Below, in pieces: positions 35,810-45,214 of a stretch of 64,000 bases of DNA. The stretch's first letter is position 1. The number at the start of each line of letters is the position of its first letter. Both the position numbers and the translations under genes were made by a program. Origin of the DNA: Bacterioplanoides pacificum (GTDB lineage: Bacteria > Pseudomonadota > Gammaproteobacteria > Pseudomonadales > Oceanobacteraceae); the NCBI RefSeq assembly GCF_042648445.1, contig NZ_JBHRYB010000003.1, positions 209,207 to 273,206 on the forward strand, given 5' to 3'. The notes beneath the pieces are model-generated. The model saw only the letters and a program-made list of their open reading frames with translations. It was not told the DNA's origin and did not search any database.

Positions 35810-36430
35810 TTATTTTCTGAACTGCCTTCCGGAATACCACTCAGACATTTTATGAAATACAACGCTATCAACATCATGTTTATTAAAAATATCGACGATC
35901 TTCTGATGAGCTATGATTGTCAGTGTTTCGGTATTAGGCATGATAAATATAAGCCTGTTTTCTTCTTTGATCTGATCAAGAAAATCAGTTTTTAACTTAA
36001 ATTTTTCTACATCATGGTCATCGCTATTTGGATTGTAATCATCAATGACGCTCAGATCGGTATCCAGAGCATCAAGATGTTGGTATATATTAAAAAACCA
36101 ATAATCTTCATGGTAATTTCCATTATCATCAACGACTACAGCTGGATATAGTTGAAAGCCATTAATATCATATTGCTCTAAATCTTTCTTGATGCTTTCA
36201 TTAATAATAAGGAACGTACTCCACATCATCGCCTTTCTTAAAGGCCGGCTGATGCCATTTTTTTTGTCTTTTTCTTTGTAGGCATTTTCAAAAAATAATG
36301 GCTCTTCACCGTATGGTAATTTTTCTAAACAAATTCTCCTTTGCATTGTTTTTTTTAAAGGCTTCAAATACAGTGTATTTTCATCATACTTTTTATTAAC
36401 TAAATAATACTGATCTTCATATGTTGTCAT
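35810..36430 (-). CDS. putative immunity protein, family B, copy B2
   Basis: A 206-aa family-B copy with KPLKKTMQRRICLEKLPYGEE in the variable region. The middle reads STFLIINESIKKDL and SVIDDYNPNSDDHD. The C-terminal part is standard (SGRQFRK). Confidence 0.7.
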   Translation of the reverse strand: MTTYEDQYYLVNKKYDENTLYLKPLKKTMQRRICLEKLPYGEEPLFFENAYKEKDKKNGISRPLRKAMMWSTFLIINESIKKDLEQYDINGFQLYPAVVVDDNGNYHEDYWFFNIYQHLDALDTDLSVIDDYNPNSDDHDVEKFKLKTDFLDQIKEENRLIFIMPNTETLTIIAHQKIVDIFNKHDVDSVVFHKMSEWYSGRQFRK

Positions 36431-36569
36431 AATTACCCTGTTGGTCCTGTATTAAAATTACTTTTTAACTATGAATTTTCTTTCCAGCCTGTTGCTCGGC
36501 TGGAAAGAATCTGTCGTCCCTGATTTCTAAGAAGAAAATAGCTACTGATGAAAACAATCAATAATCATA

Positions 36570-37190
36570 TTATTTTCTGAACTGCTTTCCGGAATACCAC
36601 TCAGACATCTTATGAAATACAACGCTATCAACATCATGTTTATTGAAAATATCGACGATCTTTTGATGAGCTATGATTGTCAGTATTTCGGTATTTGGCA
36701 TGATAAATATAAGTCTGTTTTCTTCTTTTATCTGGTCAAGAACATCAGTTTTTAACTTAAATTTTTCCACATCATGACCATTGCTATTCGGATTGTAATT
36801 GTCAATGATGCTCAGATCGGTATCCAGAGCATCAAGATGTTGGTATATATTAAAAAACCAATAATCTTCATGGTAATTGCCATTATCATCAACGACTACA
36901 GCCGGATATAGTTGAAAGCCATTAATATCATACTGCTCCAGATCTTCTTTTATGTTTTCATCCACAATAAGAAAGGTAGTCCACATCATCGCCTTTCTTA
37001 AAGGCCGGCTGATTCCATGCTGTTTATCTTTTTCTTTAAAAGCATTTTCAAAAAATAATGGTTCTTCACCATATGGTATTTTTTTTAAATGAAATCTTCT
37101 TTGCATTGTCTTTTCAAAAGGCGTTAAATAAAGTGTATTTTCATCATACTTTTTATTAACTAAATAATACTGATCTTCATATGTTGTCAT
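36570..37190 (-). CDS. putative immunity protein, family B, copy B1
   Basis: A 206-aa family-B copy with the variable segment TPFEKTMQRRFHLKKIPYGEE, a mixture of B3 (TPFEKTMQRR) and B4 (FHLKKIP) features. Its middle TTFLIVDENIKEDL matches B5. It is second in the array after A1. Confidence 0.7.
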   Translation of the reverse strand: MTTYEDQYYLVNKKYDENTLYLTPFEKTMQRRFHLKKIPYGEEPLFFENAFKEKDKQHGISRPLRKAMMWTTFLIVDENIKEDLEQYDINGFQLYPAVVVDDNGNYHEDYWFFNIYQHLDALDTDLSIIDNYNPNSNGHDVEKFKLKTDVLDQIKEENRLIFIMPNTEILTIIAHQKIVDIFNKHDVDSVVFHKMSEWYSGKQFRK

Positions 37191-37325
37191 AATTACCCTG
37201 TTGGTCCTGTATTAAAATTACTTTTTAACTATGAATTTTCTTTCCAGCCTGTTGCTCGGCTGGAAAGAATCTGTCGTCCCTGATTGTTAAAGAACTTGGT
37301 TAATCAGTATCCTTAAATTTTCTAT

Positions 37326-37931
37326 TTACCCAAAGGCTTCACTAACTCCCCAGTCTTTCGATTTTATAAAGCGAACACCGACGGGGTTATGTTGCATTAT
37401 TTCATCAACAATAATCTGGTGCATAAATATAAGAGATACCTTTTCTTCCAGTCTGAATATTAATCTGTCTTCTAAAGGAATGTTATCTAGCTTTTCTTTT
37501 GATAAAACAATTTTATCAATAATAGTCGTAAACTCAGAAACTCTTTTAAATACTGATTTTTCTTCATCCATGCAGCTAATTTCATTAAACAAATGCATGA
37601 TGACATGATCGTTGTAACGTTTCCCCTTGTAATGTATGTAAGCAGGCATCCACTGAACGCCCGGCATGGTATGTCGCAGAGCGACATCCTTAATAACACG
37701 GTATGAAAAGGTACGTGGTAGTTCATGAAAATCAGCGATTTCATCATTTTTATAGGGTTTATCCAGTATCAGTGGATAAACATATCCATCCTGAATTATT
37801 TCCCCTGGATTGGAGAATATCCCGCCAGTTATGTCGTCCGGTAATAAATCTTCGTCTAAATCCACCATGATGGAATTTTCATCACTATAAAGAAGATAAT
37901 ATTCTTCATCATAGTTACTATAATTGGTCAT
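37326..37931 (-). CDS. putative immunity protein, family A, copy A1 (effector-adjacent)
   Basis: A 201-aa family-A copy whose ATG lies 2 bp past the effector stop; its ribosome site AGGGG is inside the last effector codons. The variable segment EDLLPDDITGGIFSNPGEI differs most from the other A copies. The middle (FHELPRTFSYRVIKDVALRHTMPG) matches A4. By position it is the best candidate for the cognate immunity protein of the AHH effector. Confidence 0.75.
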   Translation of the reverse strand: MTNYSNYDEEYYLLYSDENSIMVDLDEDLLPDDITGGIFSNPGEIIQDGYVYPLILDKPYKNDEIADFHELPRTFSYRVIKDVALRHTMPGVQWMPAYIHYKGKRYNDHVIMHLFNEISCMDEEKSVFKRVSEFTTIIDKIVLSKEKLDNIPLEDRLIFRLEEKVSLIFMHQIIVDEIMQHNPVGVRFIKSKDWGVSEAFG

Positions 37932-37933
37932 TT

Positions 37934-40261
37934 TTATTCCCCTGCTTTTAACGATGTATTTTTTTGACTAAATACGTAGTTGTGCTTTCTGTTTAATGAG
38001 CAAGCACAATCTTTATTGGATCCCAATTCTTTTCTTGAATGGTTGCCACAGCCAAAACTTCCTTTAGCTAATTTGTAATCTCTTCCGTCAGAAGTTAATG
38101 TCCAGTAAAATTTTTCCAAATATTCCAGTATTTCGTTACTCTTTTCATTAAAGGCATTTTTAATCCTTTCTGGAGTTGAGCAATATTTATTCTTTTTTAT
38201 AGCAATTTCAACTTCTTCTATTAATATTTTTACACCTTTGGTGTAGTTTGTTATTGTTTCCCTTCTTGTTTCCTGGTCTTTAATAACAGCCTCGCCTTCA
38301 TCGTGGTTACCATAATGTAACGGCACCCCCAACTGACAAGCTATTTCCGGTCGGCTGGGAAGCATGATGCCATTTTCCTTACAGTTGATATCGTACCCAC
38401 ACATATTGAAATAGTCCTGCCATTGTTTTCCTTTAACCGCTTCACTGGCAATAATGTGATGCGCTGCGAGGGTGTCATCTCCCTGGAACCACGGATGATA
38501 GCTCTTATGATTTTTCTTTTTAGTGGAGTCTTTTTTATAGAGCAAGTTTCCTGAACTATCTAACACTTCGTTATTTTCTTTTGCTTTATTGTTACTTTGA
38601 AGATTTGACATTATCCGGTCACTCAGGATAGAACTGATCCCTTTATTGGGGCCACCCTTTCGGGTCGTTGCTCTTTTCTGGGCATGTGAATTACATAAAG
38701 GACATTTATTATTATAAGGTTTTCCGCAAATATTTTTTGTGCGTTTATCAAAGTTAAACTGACACGTCTTCTTCTCTTTTTCCTCAACCGCTTCTTCCTT
38801 ATCCTTTTCCACCTTCGCCTGTGCGGTCTGATTATGCTGAGATTTTACTTCTTTCTCCGGTGTCAGTTTCTTCTTCGATAATAAATCCAGCACCCGGTCG
38901 ATAATCTTTTTAACTTTTCTGAATAAACCAATATTTTTAGCAATGAAACCTGCTACGACCACCCCGGCACCGGCGCCTCCGGTCAGGGCCGCAGTTAAGA
39001 CGTTAAAGCCTAAGCCACCTCCCGACTGAGCGGCCTCAACTTTGGGCATGGCTTCATAATAACGGTCGGGGAATTCTTTCAGCATTTGCCCTGTCTCACT
39101 GTCTTCGAACAGCAAGCGGTAGTGGTTATAGACTTCCTGCAGTTCCTGCAGACTCTCTACGCCATAGGCATAAGCATTATCAAGCCGCTTGGCACCATAG
39201 CTGGCCAGTTCTTCCAGGTCTTTTTTAAACTGATCCATACTTTTTTGCAGTGCTTGTTCGGCATTCGCACGTTTTTCATCGACTTCGGCGAGGAATTCCA
39301 GATAAACGGCTTTTTTATTGCTGACGTACTCAATGGTTTGTTGTTTAACATCCTCGGCTATACCTTCCCATTCATCCATCTTAACCCGGGCATCGGCGAC
39401 CAGGTCTTCTGCCAGCTGTGCGATTCCCTCTGCGGAATCACCAAGAGCGCCAAACAGGCCGTCAAAAAAAGCACCAGTAAGAATCAGGCCCTGCATTGCT
39501 ATTGACTCATTCGCCAGCGCCTCGTCGAGGCGTGAGGCTCGCTGTTTCAGCGCGTTAATGATGTCATCGAGTGCTTGTTGCAGTTCTTTGCGGGCTGCTT
39601 GCAATAATTTTTCAGACTCCGGATACCCCAGCTGAACGCTGATAGAGCCTGCCGGGACGTTGCTCAGGCGCAACAGGCTGCCCCACAACTTACCTTGTTT
39701 TTTACTGCCGTCTGAGAAGGTGATTTCATAAGGCAGTCCGTCTACGGATGCGTTCGGATCGTTTTCGAAGGTACATTCCAGTTCAAACCAGTAGCGAGGA
39801 TTATTACTATTTCCCTGTGACTGATCGCTGCTGTTATTACGGTTATCTGCCCTGCTAACGCTGGCCACCATCTTCGGCCGTTCGACGGTACGCAATAAGT
39901 GCATCAGAGCACTGCGCAGCTGCTCAGAAATTATTACTAGACTTATCTGGCAATCCAGTTCAATGCTGGCGCTATCGGCATTAACTTCCGCCTGGCGAAG
40001 CAGTGCCGGTTGTTTTACCCGGCCGACGGGCGCCAGTAAAAAAAATTCGCCACGACGCAGATGCTGCAGCAGTTTTTTTTGGCGCGAGGCATTTTCGGCG
40101 CTGTTAAGAGCATTACTTTCGCGCAGGCTGCCAAGCTGCTGGCGCACGCGGTAACTGAGCTGAATTGGGCGGTTGATTAATGCTTCTGCGGCGCTGGGAA
40201 GTTCAATGCGGTCGAGCTCGTACCAGCTGATTTCGGTACGATGTTTTACCTGATAGTCCAT
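37934..40261 (-). CDS. predicted T6SS effector with C-terminal AHH nuclease domain
   Basis: A 775-aa multidomain protein, no signal peptide. Residues 1-150 are a unique N-terminal domain. About 155-215 is a beta-sandwich-like segment (LPYEITFSDGSKKQGKLWGSL), then a long coiled coil to about 400. A glycine-rich hydrophobic stretch lies near 415-445 (GGGLGFNVLTAALTGGAGAG). A Cys cluster follows (C500, C512, C520, C523, H526). The nuclease domain has Ala600-His601-His602 in AHHIIAS, then YDINCKENGIMLP and LHYGNH (His649, His653), the AHH/HNH-endonuclease pattern. A Cys/His-rich tail follows. It is divergent from vgrG and immediately upstream of the immunity array, so T6SS delivery is a strong inference. 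Confidence 0.82.
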   Translation of the reverse strand: MDYQVKHRTEISWYELDRIELPSAAEALINRPIQLSYRVRQQLGSLRESNALNSAENASRQKKLLQHLRRGEFFLLAPVGRVKQPALLRQAEVNADSASIELDCQISLVIISEQLRSALMHLLRTVERPKMVASVSRADNRNNSSDQSQGNSNNPRYWFELECTFENDPNASVDGLPYEITFSDGSKKQGKLWGSLLRLSNVPAGSISVQLGYPESEKLLQAARKELQQALDDIINALKQRASRLDEALANESIAMQGLILTGAFFDGLFGALGDSAEGIAQLAEDLVADARVKMDEWEGIAEDVKQQTIEYVSNKKAVYLEFLAEVDEKRANAEQALQKSMDQFKKDLEELASYGAKRLDNAYAYGVESLQELQEVYNHYRLLFEDSETGQMLKEFPDRYYEAMPKVEAAQSGGGLGFNVLTAALTGGAGAGVVVAGFIAKNIGLFRKVKKIIDRVLDLLSKKKLTPEKEVKSQHNQTAQAKVEKDKEEAVEEKEKKTCQFNFDKRTKNICGKPYNNKCPLCNSHAQKRATTRKGGPNKGISSILSDRIMSNLQSNNKAKENNEVLDSSGNLLYKKDSTKKKNHKSYHPWFQGDDTLAAHHIIASEAVKGKQWQDYFNMCGYDINCKENGIMLPSRPEIACQLGVPLHYGNHDEGEAVIKDQETRRETITNYTKGVKILIEEVEIAIKKNKYCSTPERIKNAFNEKSNEILEYLEKFYWTLTSDGRDYKLAKGSFGCGNHSRKELGSNKDCACSLNRKHNYVFSQKNTSLKAGE

Positions 40262-40431
40262 GTGGCGGCGATATCCTGATCCAGTCCGTGGTTGTCCTTC
40301 GGGGCGGGATTATCTGGCATAACAGCCCCATTTATCAATAGACATTGGCAGGATGAGTTTTTATAGTTTCGCCCTCTGATTGCAGCAGCCAGGCAAAGGA
40401 TTCGCTGTACCCACGATCGCAGGAGAGCAGG

Positions 40432-43005
40432 ATGCCCTACCCAGAATTTCGTTTTACTACGCCAGATTACCGTTCTGAATTTGAACTGATCAGTTTTTCC
40501 GGTGAAGAGGCGATCTCATCGTTGTTCTGGTTCTCGCTGGAACTGAAGGTGCCACTGGACGCACGCGTCGACCTGGAAGTGTTATCTGATTCTGAAGCAA
40601 AACTCACGGTATTGGCTGATAAAGACAGCGGCCGGCCTGCAGATTACAGCATCAGTGGTGTGATTGAATCCGCCGAAGAAGTATTAAGCACATCTGCCAC
40701 ACATCGGTTTTACCGGGTTGAAATGGTGCCAGCGCTGGCACGCCAGAAGCACAGCCTGTCGTATGATATTTATACCCATATGACGGCCGATAAAGTGCTG
40801 GAAGAGGAATTGCGGGAAGATATTCAGCTGGATTATCTGTTAGCGACCACCTCTTCTTATCCGAAAAAAGATTTTTTTTGCCAGTATGCCGAATCAAACT
40901 TTTCCTTTGTTTCACGGCTGAGTGAACACTGGGGGATTTATTATTATTTTAACCACGACGCCAACACCCAGCTGGTGTTTGCCGATGATACCAACTACGA
41001 CGAGATTATTACCCGGAAAGTAAAGCTGGATGAGCTTACCCGGCCAACTATCAGCTTCGACAGCATTCGTACGTTACGAAAAATCGTTAACAGTACTGTG
41101 GATGGTGTGGTGATTTCTGATGTAAATCCGGAACTGGCCAGCACTCATATTGAAGGTATTGCTGGAAAAACAGACGGTAAAAAAGGTTGTGTCCATCTGG
41201 TGAGCCAGGGTGTGGATAATAAAGATGAGGCTAATCAGATTGCCACCATCCGGCTGGAAGAATTGCAGTGTCGTGGTGTTACCTATCTGGGCACATCCGG
41301 TATTCCCAATCTGGCACCGGGCTTTATTCTGAAGGTTGAAAGTGGCGACAGTAAAACCACTGAGTTGCTGGTGCTGGAAGTATCTCATTCGGGCTCCGGG
41401 CTGGATAACACAGCACGCAACAGTGATACCGGAGCGGCGCCGTTTTATGAATGTTCCTTTACTGCTATTCCGCGTTCGGTACAGTTCCGGCCGCGGCGGG
41501 AAACCGAAATTCCGACGGCGGTATCTACTACGGCGCGGGTTTATTCTGCCGATAATAAAAAGAATATCGCTCAGCGTGATGAACGGGGGCGTTATCAGGT
41601 GGTGTTTGATTTTCTGCCGCGGGAAGCCGGAAAGTCTTCCAGCCAGGAAAAAAATCATGTGTCACACTGGATCCGGATGGCCCAGAGCGCGGCGCTGTCG
41701 AATCATTCTGATATGCCACTGGTGCCGGGCACTGAAGTAAAAATTGGCTTTACCTCTGGGAACCCGGACCGGCCGTATATAATTGGCGCGCTGGAAAATT
41801 CGCAGTCGTTGCGTTATCCGGTCACCAACGAAAACCCGCATCATGCGACGCTGATCACTGATGGCATGTTGTATACCGAAACCGCCAAAGCGCGTAAATC
41901 CCTGCATATTTCTTCTCAGTTTGAATACGATAAAGTTCAGCAACAGCCGTTTGACGAGCTGGATTTTGACGGTAAAACTGCCGGCAATCAGGTCGATGAA
42001 ATCAAGGGTGATCAGCATATTTATCGTCGTTACGGCGATCTGTACTCCTTTATTGATAGTAATAACTACTATTACGGCCGCGAATGTTCATTCCACTTTG
42101 GCCAGCATTACACTGAGTACCATGCCAATTGGCAGGCGGTAGGAGAGGCAAATAACCGCTTTGATATTCACGATGATATGTTATACAGCGCTGATCAGCC
42201 GGTCAGTGACCGGAAAACCGCCGACAGCGCTAAGAACCACGGTCTGGTAACCAAAGAATTTGGTCATAAGTACCATTATATGGCGGGTACCAGTACGGTC
42301 TGGGCTCAGGGGCCGGATATGCAGGGTATTCATAAAGAGTTCCATTATGGTGGTCGTTATCGTGAACGTCTGGTGTCGTTTGGCGATGACCGTATCGATA
42401 ACTTCAAAGGGTTTGCTGTTCAGCCGGATGATAATTCGCTGATTGATAAAACCCGGGGAAATACCTTTTTCTGGCAGCAGGGGGATCATGTTTCTGCCAC
42501 TGAAGGAAAAATTATCACCGAGCAGCAGGGTGACCGGCAACATACCTTTAAAGGTAATGAAACGACAAAAACCGAAGGTGACCTGACGCTGCAGCGCAAA
42601 GGTAAACAAACCATCGAAGAACAAGGTGATGTGTCGCACACCTTAACCGGTGACCGCAGTATTACTCATAAAGGTAATGCCACGCTGGAAACCAGCGGCG
42701 ATATCAGCAGTAAAACTCAGGGCAATGTGACCACTCAGATCAGTGGCAAGCTGGACGCAAAAGTCGCCAGCCCGACCAATCTGACATTACAGGCACCGAC
42801 CAGTGTCAAACAGACCGGCGCGCTGAATATTCAAACCGACACTCTGGAGCTGAAAGCGACATCGGCGGTGGTCAAAGCCGATATGATGCAGCAGCAGTCT
42901 TCGATGAGCACGGTTAAAAGCAAGATGCTGAAAGTGGAGTCGCAGATGATCAGTGCTGACGCCAAAATGGTCACTATGAAAGGTCAGCTGGTGATGATCG
43001 GTTAA
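40432..43005 (+). CDS. vgrG: T6SS spike protein VgrG (TssI)
   Basis: An 857-aa spike protein. The gp27-like N-terminus starts MPYPEFRFTTPDYRSEFELISFSGEEAIS and contains YAESNFSFVSRLSEHWGIYYYF, the family signature. The gp5-like OB domain has RDERGRYQVVFDF and SHWIRMAQ. The C-terminal needle is a long beta-helix with short repeats (GDVSHTLTGDRSITHKGNATLETSGDISSKT). AGGAGAGCAGG precedes the ATG. No other T6SS structural gene is present in the window, so the machine must be encoded elsewhere. No PAAR or EagR/DUF4123 adaptor gene is adjacent. Confidence 0.94.
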   Translation: MPYPEFRFTTPDYRSEFELISFSGEEAISSLFWFSLELKVPLDARVDLEVLSDSEAKLTVLADKDSGRPADYSISGVIESAEEVLSTSATHRFYRVEMVPALARQKHSLSYDIYTHMTADKVLEEELREDIQLDYLLATTSSYPKKDFFCQYAESNFSFVSRLSEHWGIYYYFNHDANTQLVFADDTNYDEIITRKVKLDELTRPTISFDSIRTLRKIVNSTVDGVVISDVNPELASTHIEGIAGKTDGKKGCVHLVSQGVDNKDEANQIATIRLEELQCRGVTYLGTSGIPNLAPGFILKVESGDSKTTELLVLEVSHSGSGLDNTARNSDTGAAPFYECSFTAIPRSVQFRPRRETEIPTAVSTTARVYSADNKKNIAQRDERGRYQVVFDFLPREAGKSSSQEKNHVSHWIRMAQSAALSNHSDMPLVPGTEVKIGFTSGNPDRPYIIGALENSQSLRYPVTNENPHHATLITDGMLYTETAKARKSLHISSQFEYDKVQQQPFDELDFDGKTAGNQVDEIKGDQHIYRRYGDLYSFIDSNNYYYGRECSFHFGQHYTEYHANWQAVGEANNRFDIHDDMLYSADQPVSDRKTADSAKNHGLVTKEFGHKYHYMAGTSTVWAQGPDMQGIHKEFHYGGRYRERLVSFGDDRIDNFKGFAVQPDDNSLIDKTRGNTFFWQQGDHVSATEGKIITEQQGDRQHTFKGNETTKTEGDLTLQRKGKQTIEEQGDVSHTLTGDRSITHKGNATLETSGDISSKTQGNVTTQISGKLDAKVASPTNLTLQAPTSVKQTGALNIQTDTLELKATSAVVKADMMQQQSSMSTVKSKMLKVESQMISADAKMVTMKGQLVMIG

Positions 43006-43080
43006 TCCGATCCGCTGTATTTCCCCTGAGCGGCCATTTGTCTCTACACTGAAGAGAAAGAACTGTCAGGGCCCTTATTT

Positions 43081-43842
43081 ATGAATCCAGCGCGACGCCT
43101 GTTTTTTGTCTGGCTGTTTGTGTGTTTGCCGTTGTCTGCGATGGCGCAATGTCCGGATAAAGAAATCCGGGTAGGCTGGGAGCCCTGGCCGCCGTACGCC
43201 ATGATGCGGGATGGCCGGCTGACCGGTCTGGATCTGGATATGATCCGCCTGTTGCTGGATGAAATGGGTTGTTCGTACCGTTTTATCGAACGTCCGTGGA
43301 AGCGTCTGTTATTAGAAGTTGAACAGGGTAAGCTGGATCTCGCCAGCGGCGCGTCGAAAACCGCTGAACGTCAGCAATACGGTTTATTTTCCCACTCCTA
43401 TCGTACCGAATCTGCGGTGTTACTGGTGCGCCGCACTGCCACCGTGACGCCATTAAGTCTGGATGATGTGGTGGCGCAGCAGTTCCGGCTGGCCATCACC
43501 CGTGGCTATTATTACGGCGACGATTTTGACCGGCTGAATCAGCAGCCCGCTTTCCGGGCATTGTTACAGCCGTCGAAAGAAGACCGCATGAATCTGAAAA
43601 AACTGGCCGCTGGCCGGGTCGATGGTGTGCTGGCCGATCCGTTTGCCGCCGCCGCGCGGTTACGTGAAGAAGGGTTAACCGATCAGGTTCGGGTGCAGAT
43701 GACGGTGCACGCTAATGAGGTGTATTTTTTACTCAGCCGACAAACCATGTCAGCAGCATTTGTTGAGCAGCTGGATCAGGCGTTAACAAAAGTGCGGGCC
43801 GATGGCCGTTATCAGGCAATTATTGATCAGTATCTGAACTGA
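43081..43842 (+). CDS. periplasmic solute-binding protein, family 3
   Basis: A 253-aa protein with a signal peptide ending near AMAQ (residue 23). The mature part has the SBP_bac_3 layout: IRVGWEPWPPYAMMRDGRLTGLDLDMIRLLLDEMGCSYRF, then LDLASGASKTAERQQYGLFS. Such proteins bind amino acids or similar small molecules. No permease is adjacent, so it may feed a distant ABC transporter or act as a sensor. Its 3' end overlaps the convergent histidine kinase by 23 bp. Confidence 0.88.
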   Translation: MNPARRLFFVWLFVCLPLSAMAQCPDKEIRVGWEPWPPYAMMRDGRLTGLDLDMIRLLLDEMGCSYRFIERPWKRLLLEVEQGKLDLASGASKTAERQQYGLFSHSYRTESAVLLVRRTATVTPLSLDDVVAQQFRLAITRGYYYGDDFDRLNQQPAFRALLQPSKEDRMNLKKLAAGRVDGVLADPFAAAARLREEGLTDQVRVQMTVHANEVYFLLSRQTMSAAFVEQLDQALTKVRADGRYQAIIDQYLN

Positions 43843-45214
43843 GTCGTGGCGCGTTGATATTCGCTGGTAAACAGACAGTGACACAGAAGCCTGCTTCCGG
43901 GTTGTGGTGGAAAGTCAGCTGGCCGTGATAACTGGCGACGATATCGGCCACGATAGCCAGCCCCAGGCCACTGCCGGTGGCGCCGGATTCATCCAGCCGG
44001 GTGCCTCGTTGTAACAGCCGTTGCTGCTGTTCAGCCGCAATGCCCGGCCCTTGATCACAGACTTCAATTAACCACGGTTGTGAATTTAACCACGGTTGGG
44101 ACTTGTCCTGGTGGATGCTGAGTGTTATCTGGCCGGGGGCGTATTTGCAGGCGTTATCCAGCAGATTGCCGAGCAGCTCCAGCAGGTCGTCACGGTCGTG
44201 TGGCAGCACCGCTGACTGGTCAAACCGGGCATCAATCCGGCTGTTGGGATACAGCTGGCCGAGCACCTGGAGTAACGGCGGCAGTTCCTGGCTCAGCTGC
44301 AGCTGACGCCCGGGAGACGACATACCAACAATACGTGCGCGCTTTAATTCCCGTTCGGTCAGTTGTTGCAGCTGTTGCAGGGTTTGCTGCAGTTGTTGCT
44401 GCTGCTGTGGGTCCAGTTGTTCAGCCAGCAGACGCAGTTGCTGCACCGGCCGTTTCATTTCATGGGCCAGATTGCCTAACGCGTTGCGCGAACGGCTGAC
44501 GCGTTGTTGCAGCTGTTGTAATAACCGGTCGATTTCATCTGCCAGCGGTTGTACCTCATCCGGATACGCTGCCTGATTGGCCTGGTTCAGTTGCTGTCGT
44601 TCGCCGTTGCGCAGCTGTTGCAACGCCTGCTGTAACGGCTGTAGCTGAGCAAAAGCGCGGCGCAGCTGCAGTCGCTGAATCAGCATCAATAACAACAATG
44701 CAGCGGCGACCAACGTAATCGCCAGCATACGATACTGGTTCAGCAACTGGCGTAGTGGTGCGACATCTTCGGCCACCCAGATCATAAAAGGCTGCTCGTT
44801 GACTTCGGTTGTGATCGCCAGATTGAGCCATAACTCCGCTTGTTGTTCGCCGCCCTGGTAGCTGGCTGTCCAGTGGCGGGAGCCCTGCTGCAATGGCGGA
44901 ATCTGCGCGGCATCCCGATCCCATAATGAGCGGCTGCGGACGACCTTGCCGTGCTGATCGTAAACGGCAAAATAATGGCCGGAGTACACCCGCCGGAACA
45001 CACCACTGAGCTGCGCTTCATCAATCTGCCAGTCGCCGTTGGCCCGGAACTGCAGCGCAGCGATTAAACCTTCGGTGTCGTGTTGTAAACGGCTTAATAC
45101 CGAGTGAGCCGTGAGCTGACGCACTCCCAGGTCTGCCAGCACCAGTAACGGCAACATAATCAGCAGCAGTGAGGCCAGCCAGCGGCGCTGTAAATAATGG
45201 CGTAATGATTTCAT
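43820..45214 (-). CDS. two-component sensor histidine kinase
   Basis: A 464-aa membrane kinase. It has membrane segments near residues 12-30 and 160-180 around a periplasmic sensor, a Gln-rich HAMP-like region, the phosphorylated His251 in LAHEMKRP, the N box LGNLLDNACKYAP, and the G boxes VCDQGPGIA and GSGLGLAIV. The body is rich in poly-Gln runs, which may be expansion-prone. Its start overlaps the response regulator stop (ATGA type), so they are coupled. The ligand is unknown; the PmrB/QseC family is the nearest by context. Confidence 0.93.
   Translation of the reverse strand: MKSLRHYLQRRWLASLLLIMLPLLVLADLGVRQLTAHSVLSRLQHDTEGLIAALQFRANGDWQIDEAQLSGVFRRVYSGHYFAVYDQHGKVVRSRSLWDRDAAQIPPLQQGSRHWTASYQGGEQQAELWLNLAITTEVNEQPFMIWVAEDVAPLRQLLNQYRMLAITLVAAALLLLMLIQRLQLRRAFAQLQPLQQALQQLRNGERQQLNQANQAAYPDEVQPLADEIDRLLQQLQQRVSRSRNALGNLAHEMKRPVQQLRLLAEQLDPQQQQQLQQTLQQLQQLTERELKRARIVGMSSPGRQLQLSQELPPLLQVLGQLYPNSRIDARFDQSAVLPHDRDDLLELLGNLLDNACKYAPGQITLSIHQDKSQPWLNSQPWLIEVCDQGPGIAAEQQQRLLQRGTRLDESGATGSGLGLAIVADIVASYHGQLTFHHNPEAGFCVTVCLPANINAPRLSSDTDQ

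Larger units (their letters stand above)
30804..37931 (-). repeat. tandem array of ten related putative immunity genes (A-B-B units)
   Basis: In transcription order the genes are A1-B1-B2-A2-B3-B4-A3-C-B5-A4. Starts of successive A copies lie 2246, 2195 and 2081 bp apart, so the repeating unit is about 2.1-2.2 kb. Intergenic segments also repeat: a 'CTGTCGTCCCTGATTTG' stretch and a 'CCTGTTGGTCCTGTATTAAA' stretch recur before the genes. The whole block is markedly AT-richer than the backbone. It begins 2 bp after the effector stop codon, so the promoter of the effector probably drives at least the first genes. Confidence 0.85.
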
